64,000 nucleotides of DNA, taken from contig NZ_JAMZEA010000001.1 of the NCBI RefSeq assembly GCF_024172125.1, positions 310,001 through 374,000 of the forward strand. Direction: 5' to 3'. Below, in pieces: positions 16,561-28,172 of this stretch. The stretch's first letter is position 1. Each line of letters begins with the position of its first letter. The position numbers were made by a program, and so were the translations under genes. The notes under the pieces are model-generated. The model saw only the letters and a list, made by a program, of their open reading frames with translations, was not told the DNA's origin and ran no database searches. This stretch comes from Actinomadura rupiterrae (GTDB lineage: Bacteria; Actinomycetota; Actinomycetes; Streptosporangiales; Streptosporangiaceae).

Positions 16561-16659
16561 ATGTACTCCCGAGGGGGAACGAACAGAAGTGGCAAGATCA
16601 TGGACGAAACCGGACTACTACGACAAGTGTCGCCGCCAGATTTGGCCAACCTGAGACAT

Positions 16660-16680
16660 TCCCGACCGATCTGGTCGGGA
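16660..16680. promoter_or_regulatory. Inverted repeat upstream of aminopeptidase
   Basis: TCCCGACC-GATCT-GGTCGGGA, perfect 8-bp arms, 100 bp ahead of the aminopeptidase start. It may be an operator or a second stop signal after the ATP synthase/DUF2550 transcript. Confidence 0.4.
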
Positions 16681-16699
16681 TTCAGGTCGCGCGCACGCG

Positions 16700-16733
16700 A
16701 AAGGCCCCGGCGGTCGCGGACCGCGGGGGCTTT
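16700..16733 (-). terminator. Terminator of atp operon/DUF2550
   Basis: AAAGGCCCC...GGGGGCTTT stem of about 15 pairs with one mismatch and one bulge, nine bases after the DUF2550 stop, ending in TTT on the minus strand. Confidence 0.75.
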
Positions 16734-16742
16734 AAAGGGTGA

Positions 16743-17207
16743 TCAGGAGTCCTGGAGGGGTGGGTCGACCGGGGAGCCGGGGGGTGCGGCCTCCAGCCAG
16801 GACAGGAAGCCGGTCAGCGCGGACGCGCCCATCGCCAGCTCCAGCCGCCGTCCGCCGTCCCGGACCTCGACGACCGTGACGTCCGGGAGCAGCCCGGCGG
16901 CCTCCTCGCCCTCCGGGACGCGGCGTCCGGCGACGACGAGGCCCCGGCGGTGGATCACCTGCCGGGGCCTGCGCCGGAAACCGAAGACGCGGTGCCACTG
17001 GAGCACGTCGCCCTTGTACCGGCCGAAACCGAGCCGCCACGGGCCGGACGAGCCGTCCGCCCGCAGCTCGCGCAGCGAACACTCCACGGTGCCGCCCGCG
17101 CGCACGAACAGCCAGCGCCGTACCGCGAGCGCGCCGAACACCAGCGCGACCAGCAGGACGACGGCGGCGAGCACCGTGCCCGCGTCCAGAGCCAGGTGTC
17201 CGCCCAA
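16743..17207 (-). CDS. DUF2550 membrane-anchored protein
   Basis: 154 residues: one N-terminal transmembrane span (residues ~10-30, LAAVVLLVALVFGALAVRRWLFV) followed by a soluble beta-rich domain with GGTVECSLR, WRLGFGRYKGDVLQWHRVF and VVEVRDGGRRLELAM, the marks of DUF2550 (Rv1312 type). It begins nine bases after the atpC stop, as in other actinobacteria, so it is probably the last gene of the ATP synthase transcript. Function is unknown. Confidence 0.9.
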   Translation of the reverse strand: MGGHLALDAGTVLAAVVLLVALVFGALAVRRWLFVRAGGTVECSLRELRADGSSGPWRLGFGRYKGDVLQWHRVFGFRRRPRQVIHRRGLVVAGRRVPEGEEAAGLLPDVTVVEVRDGGRRLELAMGASALTGFLSWLEAAPPGSPVDPPLQDS

Positions 17208-17216
17208 CGCCGTAGG

Positions 17217-17606
17217 TTAAGCTTCCGAACCCGCCGCGCGCAGCCGGGCCCGCGCCCGACGCTCGGCCGTGCCGTCGTCCGCCCCCGCCGAGGAGAGCGC
17301 CTCGTCCAGCGACCGGCGGGCGTCCGCGACGTCCACCTCGGTGCCGAGCTCGGCCTGCTCGGCGAGCACCGACACCTCGTCGCCCGCGATCGAGAAGAAC
17401 CCGCTGCCGACCATCGCGGTGACCCACTCGCCGCCGTCGGCGGGCTCGATCTTCACCACGCTGCCGTCCAGCAGGACGCCCAGCACCGGGGCGTGGCCCG
17501 GCATGATGCCGAGCTGGCCCTCGATGGTCTGCGCGACCACCATCTTGGCCTCGCCGGACCAGACCTCACGCTCCGGTGAGACCAGCCCGACCTTCAGGGT
17601 TGCCAC
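17217..17606 (-). CDS. atpC: F1Fo ATP synthase subunit epsilon
   Basis: 129 residues. The N-terminal beta-sandwich (LKVGLVSPEREVWSGEAKMVVAQTIEGQLGIMPGHAPVLGVL) is clear, followed by a helical C-terminus. It couples rotation in the central stalk and inhibits ATP hydrolysis. It is separated from atpD by 77 bp containing a 16-bp perfect hairpin, unlike the near-zero gaps between atpA, atpG and atpD, which may lower epsilon output. The C-terminal helices are short, as in many actinobacteria. Confidence 0.97.
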   Translation of the reverse strand: MATLKVGLVSPEREVWSGEAKMVVAQTIEGQLGIMPGHAPVLGVLLDGSVVKIEPADGGEWVTAMVGSGFFSIAGDEVSVLAEQAELGTEVDVADARRSLDEALSSAGADDGTAERRARARLRAAGSEA

Positions 17607-17634
17607 GAATCATTCCTCCGAAAACTGGAGCGGA

Positions 17635-17677
17635 CCGCCGGGTCCGCGCCCATGTGAGGCAGGCGCGGACCCGGCGG
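17635..17677 (-). promoter_or_regulatory. Intra-operon hairpin between atpD and atpC
   Basis: Perfect 16-bp stem (17635-17650 with 17662-17677) with an 11-nt loop, starting seven bases after the atpD stop. It has no T-run, so it is more likely an mRNA-stabilising or partial attenuation element than a full terminator. Confidence 0.7.
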
Positions 17678-17683
17678 AGCGGA

Positions 17684-20027
<2,344 letters not shown>

Positions 20028-20032
20028 CTGCG

Positions 20033-21667
20033 TCAGCCCTTCTTGACGCGCTTGATCGTCTCCTGCTCGACGTCCTCGTCCGCGATGGGGTCAGCGGACT
20101 CGTCGCCGAGCAGCCCGCCCGAGCTGGTCTCGAACCCCTTCTTGAACTCCGTGATGGCGTCCTTCAGGGTGGTCAGACCGTCGTCGGACAGCTGGCCGGT
20201 CTCGCGGATCGAGGTGAGCAGCCCGCCGTGCTGGCGCTCCAGGTGGTCCAGGAACTCGGTCTCGAACCGGCGGATGTCCTCCACCGGCACGTCGTCCAGC
20301 TCGCCGGACGTGCCCGCCCACACCGACACGACCTGCTTCTCGACCGGGTACGGCGAGCCCTGCGGCTGCTTCAGCAGCTCGACCAGGCGCGCGCCGCGCT
20401 CCAGCTGGGCGCGGGACGCCGCGTCCAGGTCGGACGCGAAGGCCGCGAAGGCCTCCAGGTCGCGGTACTGCGACAGCGCCAGGCGCAGCGTGCCGGCGAC
20501 CTTGCGCATCGCTTTGATCTGCGCGGAGCCGCCGACGCGGGACACCGAGATACCGACGTTCACCGCGGGCCGGACGCCCTGGTTGAACAGGTCGGTCTCC
20601 AGGAAGCACTGGCCGTCGGTGATGGAGATGACGTTGGTCGGGATGAACGCCGACACGTCGTTGCCCTTGGTCTCGATGATCGGCAGACCGGTCATCGAGC
20701 CCGCGCCCATGTCGTCCGACAGCTTCGCGCAGCGCTCCAGCAGGCGCGAGTGCAGGTAGAAGACGTCACCGGGGTACGCCTCGCGGCCCGGCGGGCGGCG
20801 CAGCAGCAGCGACACCGCGCGGTAGGCCTCGGCCTGCTTCGACAGGTCGTCGAACACGATCAGGACGTGCTTGCCCTGGTACATCCAGTGCTGGCCGATC
20901 GCGGAACCGGTGTACGGCGCGATGTACTTGTACCCGGCCGGCTCGGACGCCGGGGCCGCCACGATCGTGGTGTACTCCAGCGCGCCCGCCTCTTCCAGGG
21001 TGCGGCGCACGTTCGCGATCGTCGAGCCCTTCTGGCCGACGGCGACGTAGATGCAGCGGACCTGCTTGCTCTCGTCGCCCGACTCCCAGGCTTCCTTCTG
21101 GTTCAGGATGGTGTCGATGCAGACCGTGGTCTTGCCGGTCTGCCGGTCACCGATGATCAGCTGCCGCTGACCGCGGCCGATCGGCGTCATCGCGTCGATG
21201 GCCTTGATACCGGTCTGCAGCGGCTCCTTGACCGACTGCCGCTGCACGACGGTCGGGGCCTGCAGCTCCAGCGCACGGCGCTCGGTCGACTCGATCGCGC
21301 CCTTGCCGTCGATGGGGTTGCCCAGCGCGTCCACGACACGGCCGAGGAAGCCGTCGCCGACCGGCACCGACAGGACCTCGCCGGTGCGGCGGACCTTCTG
21401 GCCCTCCTCGATGTCGCTGAAGTCGCCCAGGACGATGGCGCCGATCTCGCGGACGTCCAGGTTCAGAGCCAGACCGCGCGTGCCGTCCTCGAACTCCAGG
21501 AGTTCGTTGGCCATCGCGGAGGGAAGACCCTCGACGTGGGCGATACCGTCGCCGGAATCGACGACGGTGCCGACCTCTTCGCGCGCGGCGGCCTCGGGCT
21601 CGTACGACTGGACGAAGCGCTCCAGCGCGTTCCGGATCTCATCCGGACGGATCGTCAGCTCCGCCAT
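20033..21667 (-). CDS. atpA: F1Fo ATP synthase subunit alpha
   Basis: 544 residues. Non-catalytic nucleotide-binding subunit: Walker A GDRQTGKT, Walker [11 protein letters not shown], and the alpha-specific [20 protein letters not shown]. The C-terminus carries about 35 extra residues ending in a charged tail compared with E. coli, common in actinobacteria. An 86-bp gap separates it from atpH upstream. Confidence 0.98.
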   Translation of the reverse strand: MAELTIRPDEIRNALERFVQSYEPEAAAREEVGTVVDSGDGIAHVEGLPSAMANELLEFEDGTRGLALNLDVREIGAIVLGDFSDIEEGQKVRRTGEVLSVPVGDGFLGRVVDALGNPIDGKGAIESTERRALELQAPTVVQRQSVKEPLQTGIKAIDAMTPIGRGQRQLIIGDRQTGKTTVCIDTILNQKEAWESGDESKQVRCIYVAVGQKGSTIANVRRTLEEAGALEYTTIVAAPASEPAGYKYIAPYTGSAIGQHWMYQGKHVLIVFDDLSKQAEAYRAVSLLLRRPPGREAYPGDVFYLHSRLLERCAKLSDDMGAGSMTGLPIIETKGNDVSAFIPTNVISITDGQCFLETDLFNQGVRPAVNVGISVSRVGGSAQIKAMRKVAGTLRLALSQYRDLEAFAAFASDLDAASRAQLERGARLVELLKQPQGSPYPVEKQVVSVWAGTSGELDDVPVEDIRRFETEFLDHLERQHGGLLTSIRETGQLSDDGLTTLKDAITEFKKGFETSSGGLLGDESADPIADEDVEQETIKRVKKG

Positions 21668-21753
21668 GATTCCTCTCTTGCTCCCTTGGGGCTCGGGTGG
21701 CTCGTCGGTGGCTCGTGCTTGAGTGCGTGCCGAGCGGCGCGAGCCGTCGCTCG

Positions 21754-22572
21754 TCAGCTCGCGAGCCGCCGGCGGACGTCGTCCAGCCGTCCGGCGATCG
21801 TGCCGTCGATGATCTCGTCCCCGATCTGGATCGACAGGCCGCCGATCGCGCTCGGGTCGAGCTCGATGTTGAGGTGTACTTGGTGGCCGTAGGCCGCGGC
21901 GAGCACGGCGGCGAGCCGGTTGCGCTGGTCGGCCGACAGCTCGACCGGCGTGCGCACCAGCGCGACCAGCCGCTGCCGCCGCCTGGCGACGAGCTTGCCG
22001 TAGTCGGCCAGCCCACCCTCCAGGCTACGTCCCCGGGGGCGCAGCACAAGCTCGGTGATCAGCTCGTACGCCGAGCCGGTCACCTTGCCGTCCAGCAGCG
22101 CGCCCAGCAGGCCGGTCTTGCGCTCGTCCGGCAGCCCGGGCGAGGTCAGCGCCCCGCGCAGCGCGGGGTCGCCCTCCACCACCCGGGAGAACCGGAACAG
22201 CTCGTCCTCCAGGTCGTCGATCCGGTCGTCGGCCTCGGCGCGGGCGGCCTCGGCGGTGACCGCGAGGGTCTCCACCCCGTCCGACAGCTCCGAGGGCTTG
22301 GACCACTTCAGCCGCACCACGTCGGCGACCAGCCCGAGAGCGGCCGGCGAGACCTTGCCCTCAAGCAGGACCTGAACGAGCTGCGCCTTGTCCGCGCCGT
22401 CCCGGGACGGGTCGGAGACCGCCCGCCGCAGGCCGTGCTCGCGGTCGAGCAGGTTCAGCACCGCGAACAGGTCCGCGCCGAGCCGGCCCAGGTCGGCGGA
22501 CGGCAGGACCGCCTCCAGCCGCTCCTGCGCCTCGGCCAGCGACGCCCTGCTCACCGCTCCCGTGATGGTCAT
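21754..22572 (-). CDS. atpH: F1Fo ATP synthase subunit delta
   Basis: 272 residues, longer than the ~180 of E. coli but normal for streptomycete-type delta. It is not fused to a b subunit as in mycobacteria. The N-terminal helical bundle and the C-terminal signature ([19 protein letters not shown] ... [28 protein letters not shown]) are clear. Its ATG overlaps the atpF stop (ATGA). It joins F1 to the peripheral stalk. Confidence 0.96.
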   Translation of the reverse strand: MTITGAVSRASLAEAQERLEAVLPSADLGRLGADLFAVLNLLDREHGLRRAVSDPSRDGADKAQLVQVLLEGKVSPAALGLVADVVRLKWSKPSELSDGVETLAVTAEAARAEADDRIDDLEDELFRFSRVVEGDPALRGALTSPGLPDERKTGLLGALLDGKVTGSAYELITELVLRPRGRSLEGGLADYGKLVARRRQRLVALVRTPVELSADQRNRLAAVLAAAYGHQVHLNIELDPSAIGGLSIQIGDEIIDGTIAGRLDDVRRRLAS

Positions 22573-23105
22573 GATGTGATCTGCTCCCGCGTGCTCGCGC
22601 GTCCCTCAAGCTCTTCGAGGAACCGGTCGACGACGCGGCTCTGCCGGGCGCTGTCCTCCAGGGACTCGCCGACGACACGGCCGGCCAGCTCGACCGACAG
22701 GGTGCCGATCTCGGCGCGCAGCGACTGCAGGGCCTGCTGCCGGTCGGCCTCGATCTGGGCGTGCGCCGACTCGACGATCCGCCGGGCCTCGGCCTGCGCC
22801 TGCCCGGTGATCTCCGCCTTGATCTGCGCGCCCTCCTCGCGAGCCTCCTCGCGGAGCCGGCTCGCCTCGCGGCGGGCCTCGGCGAGCTTGGCGGTGTACT
22901 GCTCCAGCGTCGCCTTGGCCTCGTCCTGCGCCGCCTCGGCGCGCTTGAGACCGCCCTCGATCGCGTCGGTGCGCTCGGCGAGGGTCTTCTGGATCTGCGG
23001 GACCAGCTTCCAGCCGACCAGGAACAGCACGACGAAGAACGCGACAGTTCCGAAGACCAGCTCGGAGGCTTCCGGGACCAGCGGGTTATCCGAAGCCAGA
23101 ATCAT
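22569..23105 (-). CDS. atpF: F1Fo ATP synthase subunit b
   Basis: 178 residues from the ATG at 23105, preceded by GGAAGGTGG. One N-terminal transmembrane helix (VFGTVAFFVVLFLVGWKLVPQIQ) is followed by a long charged coiled coil, which forms the peripheral stalk. The 34-bp gap after atpE and the 4-bp overlap with atpH fit the standard operon. Confidence 0.96.
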   Translation of the reverse strand: MILASDNPLVPEASELVFGTVAFFVVLFLVGWKLVPQIQKTLAERTDAIEGGLKRAEAAQDEAKATLEQYTAKLAEARREASRLREEAREEGAQIKAEITGQAQAEARRIVESAHAQIEADRQQALQSLRAEIGTLSVELAGRVVGESLEDSARQSRVVDRFLEELEGRASTREQITS

Positions 23106-23139
23106 CTTGTTCCCACCTTCCGAAATTGGTATGGAAGGC

Positions 23140-23448
<309 letters not shown>

Positions 23449-23453
23449 TCAGG

Positions 23454-24263
23454 TCAGTGGTCCGCGTGCAGGCCGCTCTGGATGTAGCTGGCGGCGAGCA
23501 GCGTGAAGATGAACGCCTGGAGGGCCTGGATGAACAGCTCGAAGCCCGTCATCACGATCGTCATCAGGAAGCCGACGACGCCGACCCCGGCGCCCAGGAC
23601 GGTGAGCTTCTCCACCAGGAACCAGTAGGCGACCGAGGCGAAGAAGGCGAGCAGGAGGTGACCGGCGAACATGTTCGCGAACAGTCGGACCGAGTGCGTG
23701 AACGGGCGCAGGATGAGGTTCGAGAGGAGCTCGATCGGCGCGAGGATCACGTACAGGGCCTTGGGCAGCCCGGGCGGGAACATCATGTTCTTGAAGTAGC
23801 CGACGAGGCCCTGGTTCTTGATGCCGAGGAACAGCATCATCAGGTACACGCAGATCGCGAACACGATCGGGAACGCGATGTGCGAGTTCACCGGCAGGTA
23901 CAGAACCGGGACGACGCCCATCCAGTTCATGAACAGGATGAAGAAGAAGGTGGAGAACAGGAACGGCATCCACCGGTCCCCGTCCTTGCCGAGCATCGGG
24001 CGCGCCACCTGGTCGCGGACGAACAGGTAGGCGACCTCGCCGACGTTCTGCACGCCCCGCGGCACCAGCTTCGCGCCGGCGAACGCGCGCCACGCGAAGA
24101 GGACGACCAGGATGGCGCAGAGGCCGACGATCAGGGTGGGCTTGGTGAGCCAGTGCAGCCACGAGGGACCGTCAGGGAAAAGCGGGCCCCAGTGGAAAAT
24201 TTCGAGACCCGGTGCCTCGAACTCGTCTCCACTGCCGGAGGCGAGGAGGTGCGGCGCGCTCAC
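23454..24263 (-). CDS. atpB: F1Fo ATP synthase subunit a
   Basis: 269 residues, five or six transmembrane helices. It carries the proton-channel Arg helix (LRPFTHSVRLFANMFAGHLLLAFFA) and the C-terminal VMTGFELFIQALQAFIFTLLAASYI. The opening GLEIFHWGPLFP is typical of actinobacterial subunit a. First of the eight structural genes in the operon. Confidence 0.97.
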   Translation of the reverse strand: MSAPHLLASGSGDEFEAPGLEIFHWGPLFPDGPSWLHWLTKPTLIVGLCAILVVLFAWRAFAGAKLVPRGVQNVGEVAYLFVRDQVARPMLGKDGDRWMPFLFSTFFFILFMNWMGVVPVLYLPVNSHIAFPIVFAICVYLMMLFLGIKNQGLVGYFKNMMFPPGLPKALYVILAPIELLSNLILRPFTHSVRLFANMFAGHLLLAFFASVAYWFLVEKLTVLGAGVGVVGFLMTIVMTGFELFIQALQAFIFTLLAASYIQSGLHADH

Positions 24264-24402
24264 GCGGCAGTCCCTTCGTCAGTGACTCGGCAAGTCAGTC
24301 GTCGTTGGTTCTTCGTCGGCTGCGTGCCCGGGGGCAGCGGCGGCATTCCAAAGTCGGCGTAGGGCTTCGCGGCTGCGGGCGGGGTTCGCGTCGGCTCTCG
24401 CG

Positions 24403-24678
24403 TCAGCTCGTTCGTCCGTAGCGGTGGAAGACCAGGTAGAGCGCGAGAGCAAGGCCCACCAGGATTCCGATGGGGAGCAGCGCCGAGGTGCCCAGCCAGC
24501 GATCCAGCAGCCAGCCGAGGCCGCCGTACACCGCCATCCCGCTCAAGATGTAGCTCGGGATCGACCAGGCGGCGTTGGCGAAGCCTCGGTGTTCCGAATC
24601 GATTCGATCCTGTTCGGAGTCCTCGGATTCCTGCGGATCGGGCCGGTGCCCCTCCTCGCTCATCGCAGGACGGACCAT
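24403..24678 (-). CDS. AtpZ/AtpI-type small membrane protein
   Basis: 91 residues (86 if the ATG at 24663 is used). A charged N-terminus is followed by two transmembrane helices (SYILSGMAVYGGLGWLLDRWL and LLPIGILVGLALALYLVFHRYG), the AtpZ hairpin, which in other bacteria helps assemble or stabilise the c-ring or transports Mg2+. It is followed after 139 bp by atpB. Confidence 0.85.
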   Translation of the reverse strand: MVRPAMSEEGHRPDPQESEDSEQDRIDSEHRGFANAAWSIPSYILSGMAVYGGLGWLLDRWLGTSALLPIGILVGLALALYLVFHRYGRTS

Positions 24679-24744
24679 AGCAGGCCACCCCCCCGGTGGT
24701 CATATTGGAGTAGTCCAATCCCGCCATGATCATCCGAGCGTTCA

Positions 24745-25185
24745 TCACGGGCTCCGGTCGGCCGGAGTGCGGACGTTCTGGTCAGCGGCGGGAGCCGGGT
24801 CCACGTAGAGCTGCTTGGCCTTCAGGGTGGCGCGGATCTCGGCGCCGAGCCAGACGACGGTCAGGCCCACGACGGTGAAGGCGAACGCCCGCGGGTTCCA
24901 CGCGGTGGCGTCACTGAAGGCGGCGATCAGCGCCAGCATCACCAGCAGCTTGCCGATGTAGCTGAACACGGCGGCGGCGAACATCAGCTGCGCCGAGACG
25001 CGGGACGCGTAGCTCACCGCGACGACGCTGATGGAGAAGAAGACGAGGACCGTGACCATGCCGAGCCCCGCGCCGAACGCGCCCTTGGCTCCGGCGAGCA
25101 GTGCTCCGAGGGCGATGGCGATGACCCCGGCGGCCGCCGAGGGGATCGCGGCGCCGCGTAGCATCCGGGCGTCGGAAGTATGCAT
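24745..25185 (-). CDS. atpI: ATP synthase I-like membrane protein
   Basis: 146 residues with four transmembrane helices and the AtpI-like pattern (GALLAGAKGAFGAGLGMVTVLVFFSISVV and a final VVWLGAEIRATLKAKQLYVDP). First gene of the ATP synthase cluster and equivalent in position to M. tuberculosis Rv1303. Probably an assembly factor. The operon promoter should lie in 25186-25300. Confidence 0.85.
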   Translation of the reverse strand: MHTSDARMLRGAAIPSAAAGVIAIALGALLAGAKGAFGAGLGMVTVLVFFSISVVAVSYASRVSAQLMFAAAVFSYIGKLLVMLALIAAFSDATAWNPRAFAFTVVGLTVVWLGAEIRATLKAKQLYVDPAPAADQNVRTPADRSP

Positions 25186-25736
25186 GTGGGCTCCGAGCGG
25201 TCACTTTCAGTGGTCGGCTCTTGTTAGTGAAAGGTATCACAAGCGTCCAGAACGTCCACAATTACCCAAGATGTAATGAACGGACGCTCTCCTAACGTCA
25301 CCTCTGCACCACGGACTGTAGCCCAGCGCAACGCTCGGTTTCCGCGGAACGCCACGGGCACGCCGGAACCCCGGACCCGCCCGCCCCCGTCCACGCGGCG
25401 ACGGCCGTCAGTCTAGGAGCAACCGAACCATGCTCGGAACACCCCGGGCAACCACCGATCACGCACCGTTGCCACCCCGCGTCCAACCCTGCGAAAGCCC
25501 CACCAACGCGCTGCACTCGCCCCGCGCGGCCTCGCAACCCGTGGGGCCTCGCAACCCGTGGGGCCTCGCAACCCGTGGGGCCTCGCAACCCGTGGGGCCT
25601 CGCAACCCGCGGCATTGAAACTTGCGGAAGGCGGCCCCCTCCCGCCCAGGGGGGCGACCCCACTTCTATTGTCCAACGCCCCCGAAAGTCACGCGAGCCA
25701 ACGGCCACCCTGTGGATAACCGCGCAAATACGCAGG
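25186..25736. other. Long intergenic region upstream of the atp operon
   Basis: 551 bp between wecA and atpI. It contains the presumed atp promoter at its left end, five copies of a 17-bp repeat (25529-25613) and a perfect DnaA-box sequence TGTGGATAA (25711-25719). Short frames made by the repeat are not credible genes. Confidence 0.6.
25529..25613. repeat. 17-bp tandem repeat x5
   Basis: Unit gcctcgcaacccgtggg repeated five times without gaps; the last copy differs at its end. It lies between wecA and the ATP synthase operon. Confidence 0.92.
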
Positions 25737-26939
25737 TCAGATGTGCTGGCGGTGCTTGCCGGTTGGGACGTCCTCGGCGGGCGGGGCTCCGGTCGGGGTC
25801 GCGGCGGGCACTCCGGTGGGGGTGGTCGCGGTCGCGCGGCGGTGGGTGAGGCGGGGGAGGGCGATCATGAGGACGACGCCGCCCACCGCGACCGTCAGGG
25901 TGGCCGAGCCGACGAGGACGAGGTTGCTGGTGGTGGCCATGCCCATCAGCCCGCCGGCCAGCAGGCCCACCCAGAAGTACATGATCAGGACGGCGCGGCG
26001 GTGCGAGTGGCCCAGTTCGAGCAGGCGGTGGTGCAGGTGCCGCTTGTCGGGCGAGAACGGCGAGCGGCCGTCGCTGGTGCGGCGCCAGACCGCGAGCAGC
26101 ATGTCCACGAACGGGACGGCGGCGACCAGCGGGACCATCAGCAGCGGCACGTACAGCGGGAACAGCCGGTAGGTGCCGATGATCGCCGGGTCGAACTGGC
26201 CGGTCAGCATGATCGTCGAGCCGGACAGCAGCAGCCCGATCAGCATCGAGCCCGTGTCGCCCATGAAGATCCGGGCGGGGTTGAAGTTGTGCGGTAGGAA
26301 GCCCGCGCAGATCCCGACCAGGACGGCGGCGGTCAGCGTCGGACCGCTCAGCGTCGTGATGCCCTTGGCGTGCGACAGCAGGTAGGCGTAGGAGAACAGG
26401 GCGAGCGAGGCGATGCCGACGACACCCGCCGCCAGGCCGTCCAGGCCGTCGATGAAGTTCACCGCGTTGATCGTCGCGACCACGACCAGCACCGTCAGCG
26501 GGACGCCGTAGGCGGGCGGCAGCGACAGCGGCTCCCCGCTCGGCAGCGGCAGGACGTACAGCTGGATGCCCTGCATGATGAAGATCCCCGCGGCGGCCAC
26601 CTGCCCGGCGAACTTGGTGAGCGGGTCGACGCCCCACCGGTCGTCCGCGATGCCGAGCAGCACGATCAGCCCGCCGGCCAGCAGCAGCGCCCGGCCCACG
26701 CTCACGTCGCCCTCGGCGAGCACCTGCCGCATCTTCGGCAGCCCGGACGCCACGATCAGCGCCGCGACCATCCCGCCGAACATCGCCAGGCCGCCGAGCC
26801 GCGGCGTCGGGATCACGTGGACGTCCCGGTCGCGCGGCGCGGCCTGCGCGCCGAACCAGACCGCGAACTTCCGGACCGCCGGCGTCAACAGGTAGGTCAC
26901 GAGGGCGGCGACGAGGATGGTGAGCAGGTACTCCCGCAA
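25737..26939 (-). CDS. wecA: Undecaprenyl-phosphate GlcNAc-1-phosphate transferase (WecA/MraY family)
   Basis: Polytopic enzyme that loads a sugar-1-phosphate onto decaprenyl/undecaprenyl phosphate, starting arabinogalactan linker or other cell-wall polymer synthesis. About 400 residues with ~11 helices. Catalytic motifs: GIADDRWGVD, NAVNFIDGLDGLAAG, FMGDTGSM and the HLHHRLLELGHSH loop typical of WecA rather than MraY. The TTG at 26939 (GGGGAGG upstream) matches the LREYLLTIL start of homologues; a GTG near 26990 is an alternative. It sits upstream of atpI as rfe (Rv1302) does in mycobacteria. The C-terminus is a disordered Pro/Thr tail. Confidence 0.9.
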   Translation of the reverse strand: MREYLLTILVAALVTYLLTPAVRKFAVWFGAQAAPRDRDVHVIPTPRLGGLAMFGGMVAALIVASGLPKMRQVLAEGDVSVGRALLLAGGLIVLLGIADDRWGVDPLTKFAGQVAAAGIFIMQGIQLYVLPLPSGEPLSLPPAYGVPLTVLVVVATINAVNFIDGLDGLAAGVVGIASLALFSYAYLLSHAKGITTLSGPTLTAAVLVGICAGFLPHNFNPARIFMGDTGSMLIGLLLSGSTIMLTGQFDPAIIGTYRLFPLYVPLLMVPLVAAVPFVDMLLAVWRRTSDGRSPFSPDKRHLHHRLLELGHSHRRAVLIMYFWVGLLAGGLMGMATTSNLVLVGSATLTVAVGGVVLMIALPRLTHRRATATTPTGVPAATPTGAPPAEDVPTGKHRQHI

Positions 26940-27060
26940 CGCCCCGCGCCTCCCCTCGGATGTCTTTCCGGCGGGCCCCGGCGGACCCACGGAAGGGTCT
27001 ACGTACGACGGCCGCCGAATGGTTCCACCATGGTCATCCTGGTGGTGTTCCGGCCCAACT

Positions 27061-28095
27061 CTATTCCTCCCGTGTGTCGCATGGCGCACATTGGCCGCAC
27101 AGTGCCGCCGATCCGGCGATCCCGAGCGCGAGCCCCGCCACGGTCAGATCCCCCAGTGACACGGCCCACATCCCGTACCGCTCGACGTCCGCCGCAGCGT
27201 CTACGAGAACGGCCAGAACCCCCGTGACCAGCAGAATCCGCCCGATCAGGACGGATCGCCCCAGACCTCCGGCCCGCGAGATCCACGGCAGCAGCACCAG
27301 CGTCAGCGCCAGCAGGCCGGTTCCGGTCCAGGTCCCGTCCCAATACGGACGGACGAATCTGGGCGGTTCCGGCGCCACGGCTCCCCTCGGCAGCCGTACC
27401 CGCACGGTCATGCCCTCATGCGGACCGAGCCCACTCTGCAGGAAGTCCATGGCATACGGCCCGTCCCGATCCCGCTGGCAGGGCACCGTCGCGTCCCCGT
27501 GCCCGGCCCGGCAGGACGCCTTCCAACGCGCCACAGGCGACTCCACCCGCACCGCCGCATTGGCGATCGGCGAGTTCCACGTCGTCCCGACCGCGTCCCA
27601 AACCAGCTCCCAGCGCCCCCCGGACAGCGGCGTGAACGCCCGCCCCAGGTCGTACTCGATCACATAAGCCTGCCGCCCCCGCACGACCTGCTTCCCGTCC
27701 CCCACCGTGATCTGAAGATCATGCGGCAACGTCACCGTCCTGGCCCGCGCCGGAGCCCCCGTGGACGAACTGGTCCGCAGATCGCGGATGTCGTACACCC
27801 GCTCCCCCACCCGATACGGCACCCGCCGCGCGAACCCGTGCCCCCCGACGTCCCCGTAGTCAAAGGTGATCGTCTCCCGAACCCCCACCACCCCGTCCCG
27901 CCGAATGCTCAGGACGACGTCATAAGTCGGAATCCCCCCGTCCCCCTGGGCCCGCCCCTCACACGCACCCGTCGGCACCGCCGAAACCAGAAGCAGCCCA
28001 AGCACGAGGACCCCCGCGACCGCCACTCCAAGGCTCCGCCCAGGCACCGCGCCCCCAGCTCTCAGCTCAAGCCGTCCCCATGCTTCCACCCCCAC
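27061..28095 (-). CDS. DUF2207 domain membrane protein
   Basis: About 344 residues. A signal or anchor helix (residues ~22-45, LGVAVAGVLVLGLLLVSAVP) is followed by the DUF2207 ectodomain (YDVVLSIRRDGVVGVRETITFDYG ... GFARRVPYRV). Two or three transmembrane helices lie near the C-terminus. The initiation codon is uncertain; several GTGs are in frame and none has a strong site. The C-terminal cytoplasmic domain found in larger relatives is missing, so this is a short form. Function is unknown. It ends about 120 bp before wecA on the same strand. Confidence 0.8.
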   Translation of the reverse strand: MGVEAWGRLELRAGGAVPGRSLGVAVAGVLVLGLLLVSAVPTGACEGRAQGDGGIPTYDVVLSIRRDGVVGVRETITFDYGDVGGHGFARRVPYRVGERVYDIRDLRTSSSTGAPARARTVTLPHDLQITVGDGKQVVRGRQAYVIEYDLGRAFTPLSGGRWELVWDAVGTTWNSPIANAAVRVESPVARWKASCRAGHGDATVPCQRDRDGPYAMDFLQSGLGPHEGMTVRVRLPRGAVAPEPPRFVRPYWDGTWTGTGLLALTLVLLPWISRAGGLGRSVLIGRILLVTGVLAVLVDAAADVERYGMWAVSLGDLTVAGLALGIAGSAALCGQCAPCDTREE

Positions 28096-28172
28096 CCGCC
28101 AAACGTCGAAGCAACACCACGACTACTCTCCGCAACCCCCACCCGCCCTCCGCTCCAAAGGCGACGCGGGCG

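Noticed and set aside
14803..17220. 805-codon plus-strand frame running through the 146-bp repeats and the aminopeptidase
   Set aside because: Antisense to the M28 gene; the repeat portion is open in several frames and shows no protein-like conservation beyond nucleotide identity.
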